The position numbers and the translations under genes were made by a program. The notes under the pieces are model-generated. The model was not told the DNA's origin, did not search any database, and saw only the letters and a program-made list of their open reading frames with translations. Of a DNA stretch of 64,000 nucleotides, positions 62,906-64,000 are shown piece by piece. Position 1 is the stretch's first letter. Each line of letters begins with the position of its first letter. The DNA is from Palsa-504 sp963744575 (GTDB taxonomy: Bacteria; Actinomycetota; Actinomycetes; Streptosporangiales; Streptosporangiaceae): contig CAVUUF010000025.1 of the NCBI GenBank assembly GCA_963744575.1, forward strand, positions 496,001 to 560,000. The letters run 5' to 3'.

Positions 62906-63436
62906 TCACCACAGGGTGACTGGACCCGCGCCCTCCAGCCGGAGCAGCAGCTGCTTGCGCTCCAGGCCGCCGCCGTAGCCGGTGAGGCTGCCGTCGCTGC
63001 CGATCACGCGGTGGCACGGCACGATGACCGAGATCGGGTTGGCGCCGTTGGCCAGGCCTATCGCACGCGAGGCGACAAGCCGCTTGCCCAGCGCCCGGGC
63101 GATGTCACCGTAGCTGACCGTGCTCCCGTACGGAATCTTGGTCAGCTCGGTCCAGACGGCGAGCTGGAACGGCGTCCCGCTCGGGGCCAGCGGCACGGTG
63201 AACTCCTTGAGATCGCCGGCGAAGTACGCCTCGAGCTGCGCCGCTACCTCGCGAAATGCCTCCGGCCGCGGCATCAGGCCCGCCTCCGCCCGGGCCGAAT
63301 GCCGGTCCCCGTCGATCATCCACAGGCCGGTCAGCGCGTGCCCGTCACCGAGCAGCAGCAGCCTGCCGATGGGGGAGCTGACGATTTGGGACAGGCGTGG
63401 CGCGTCACGGTCGGGCGCTACGAACGGGCTGGTCAT
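62906..63436 (-). CDS. ogt: methylated-DNA-protein-cysteine methyltransferase
   Basis: 176 residues from ATG 63436. Active-site ANPISVIVPCHRVIGSDGSL (PCHRV), helix-turn-helix ALGKRLVASRAIGLANGANP, and the N-terminal IVSSPIGRLLLLGDGHALTG. Repairs O6-alkylguanine. Its ATG overlaps the upstream AlkA stop by 4 bases, forming an alkylation-repair operon. Confidence 0.93.
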   Translation of the reverse strand: MTSPFVAPDRDAPRLSQIVSSPIGRLLLLGDGHALTGLWMIDGDRHSARAEAGLMPRPEAFREVAAQLEAYFAGDLKEFTVPLAPSGTPFQLAVWTELTKIPYGSTVSYGDIARALGKRLVASRAIGLANGANPISVIVPCHRVIGSDGSLTGYGGGLERKQLLLRLEGAGPVTLW

Positions 63437-64000
63437 GACGGGTCCTTTTGTTCCAGGTAAGCCCACAGGTGATGGACGGCGTAGGAGCGCCACGGCCGCC
63501 AGCTCTCCGCCAGCGCAGCCGCGTCCCGGGCCGCCCGGGCCCGCGCCGCGGGACCGGTGCCCGCCGGAACGGCGCCCAGCCGGGCCAGCGCGTCCAGCAC
63601 GCCCACGTCGGTCGGCAGGAACGCGTCCGGGTCGGACAGCGCGCGCATCCGGATGTAAGCGGCGGTCCACGGCCCGATGCCCGGCAGCCCCAGCAGGATC
63701 GCCTCGGCCCGGTCCCGTTCGGCGCCTGGGTCCAGCGACAGCTCGCCAGAGGCGAGCGCGCCCGCCAGCCCGGTCACGGCCCGGGCGCGGGCTTGCGGCA
63801 TCGGCAGCGTGGCCGGATCGGCCACGGCCAGCGTCTCGGCCGCCGGGAAGCAGTGCGTCAGCGGGCCGTCGGGCCGCTCGAGCGGCTTGCCGTAGGCGGC
63901 CACCAGGCGCGCCCCGAGCCGCCGGGCCGCGGCGACAGAAACCTGCTGGCCGAGCACGGCCCGCAGGGCAAGTTCGCTGCCGTCGACGTGGCCCGGCGAC
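63433..64000 (-). CDS. alkA: DNA-3-methyladenine glycosylase II (AlkA), 5' end beyond window
   Basis: The visible 188 residues contain the HhH glycosylase core: DGSELALRAVLGQQVSVAAA, AEAILLGLPGIGPWTAAYIR (HhH) and ALSDPDAFLPTDVGVLDALA with the catalytic Asp region. The C-terminus ends LESWRPWRSYAVHHLWAYLE-like. It may be the C-terminal part of an Ada-AlkA fusion; the N-terminus is outside the window. Coupled to ogt. Confidence 0.9.
   Translation of the reverse strand, partial: SPGHVDGSELALRAVLGQQVSVAAARRLGARLVAAYGKPLERPDGPLTHCFPAAETLAVADPATLPMPQARARAVTGLAGALASGELSLDPGAERDRAEAILLGLPGIGPWTAAYIRMRALSDPDAFLPTDVGVLDALARLGAVPAGTGPAARARAARDAAALAESWRPWRSYAVHHLWAYLEQKDPS

Overview
This is high-GC, actinobacterial chromosomal DNA. 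The evidence is the codon use, leader-coupled operons with 4-base ATGA/GTGA overlaps, a mycothiol-type DinB protein, SARP and LAL regulators, and the rpsO-pnp-M16 protease-dapB core cluster. I cannot name a genus. The right end (about 55.7-64 kb) is ordinary core and housekeeping sequence. The left 30 kb is accessory and heavily eroded. The middle (about 31-53 kb) holds two regulated accessory modules.

Layout. 0-5.6 kb: a broken regulator and a broken oxidoreductase/methyltransferase, a PLP dehydratase-like gene, a DUF433/DUF5615 toxin-antitoxin pair, an alpha/beta hydrolase and a small conserved gene. 5.8-20.2 kb: a mobile-element graveyard. An integrase gene (followed by its DUF6262 partner) is split by a 3.8 kb two-integrase element whose ends can be placed to within a few bases. 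Further on are a GNAT-like gene, an HTH/Clp-N pair with tandem palindromic operators, a truncated Tn3-family transposase, VOC and GPP34 genes, an ABC ATPase stub, a resolvase cut off by another insertion, and two more Tn554-type integrases. 20.2-23.5 kb: TetR, a hydroxylysine/ethanolamine-type kinase and a class III phospho-lyase/aminotransferase. 23.5-31 kb: DinB protein, broken MFS exporter with its TetR, LigD-type polymerase domain, broken LAL regulator, DUF2461 and MHYT proteins. 31-40 kb: a SARP regulator with matching TGCAA direct repeats in front of two neighbouring transcription units (SnoaL-like/kinase/methyltransferase, and cupin), then small enzymes, a kinase remnant and a Y-family polymerase.

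40-53 kb is the most interesting part: an apparent self-contained module for making and turning over lysylated membrane lipid. It has lysS, a metallophosphoesterase-MprF fusion and an amino-acid antiporter in one coupled operon, a tRNA-Lys(CUU) with an irregular T-stem beside it, a divergent membrane-anchored esterase plus DMT-family membrane protein, a Tyr/Gln-rich single-pass protein, and a LAL (LuxR) regulator. Three promoters of the module share the same roughly 60 bp architecture built on a direct repeat CTAGGGA-N6-CTAGGG(A/T). A decayed copy of the LAL regulator lies between two of them.

Caution: at least 20 single-base frame breaks are visible. They cluster in mobile and accessory genes but also affect FUSC, LAL and lipoprotein genes. 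Some may be sequencing indels rather than biological decay, so read quality decides many of the pseudogene calls below.
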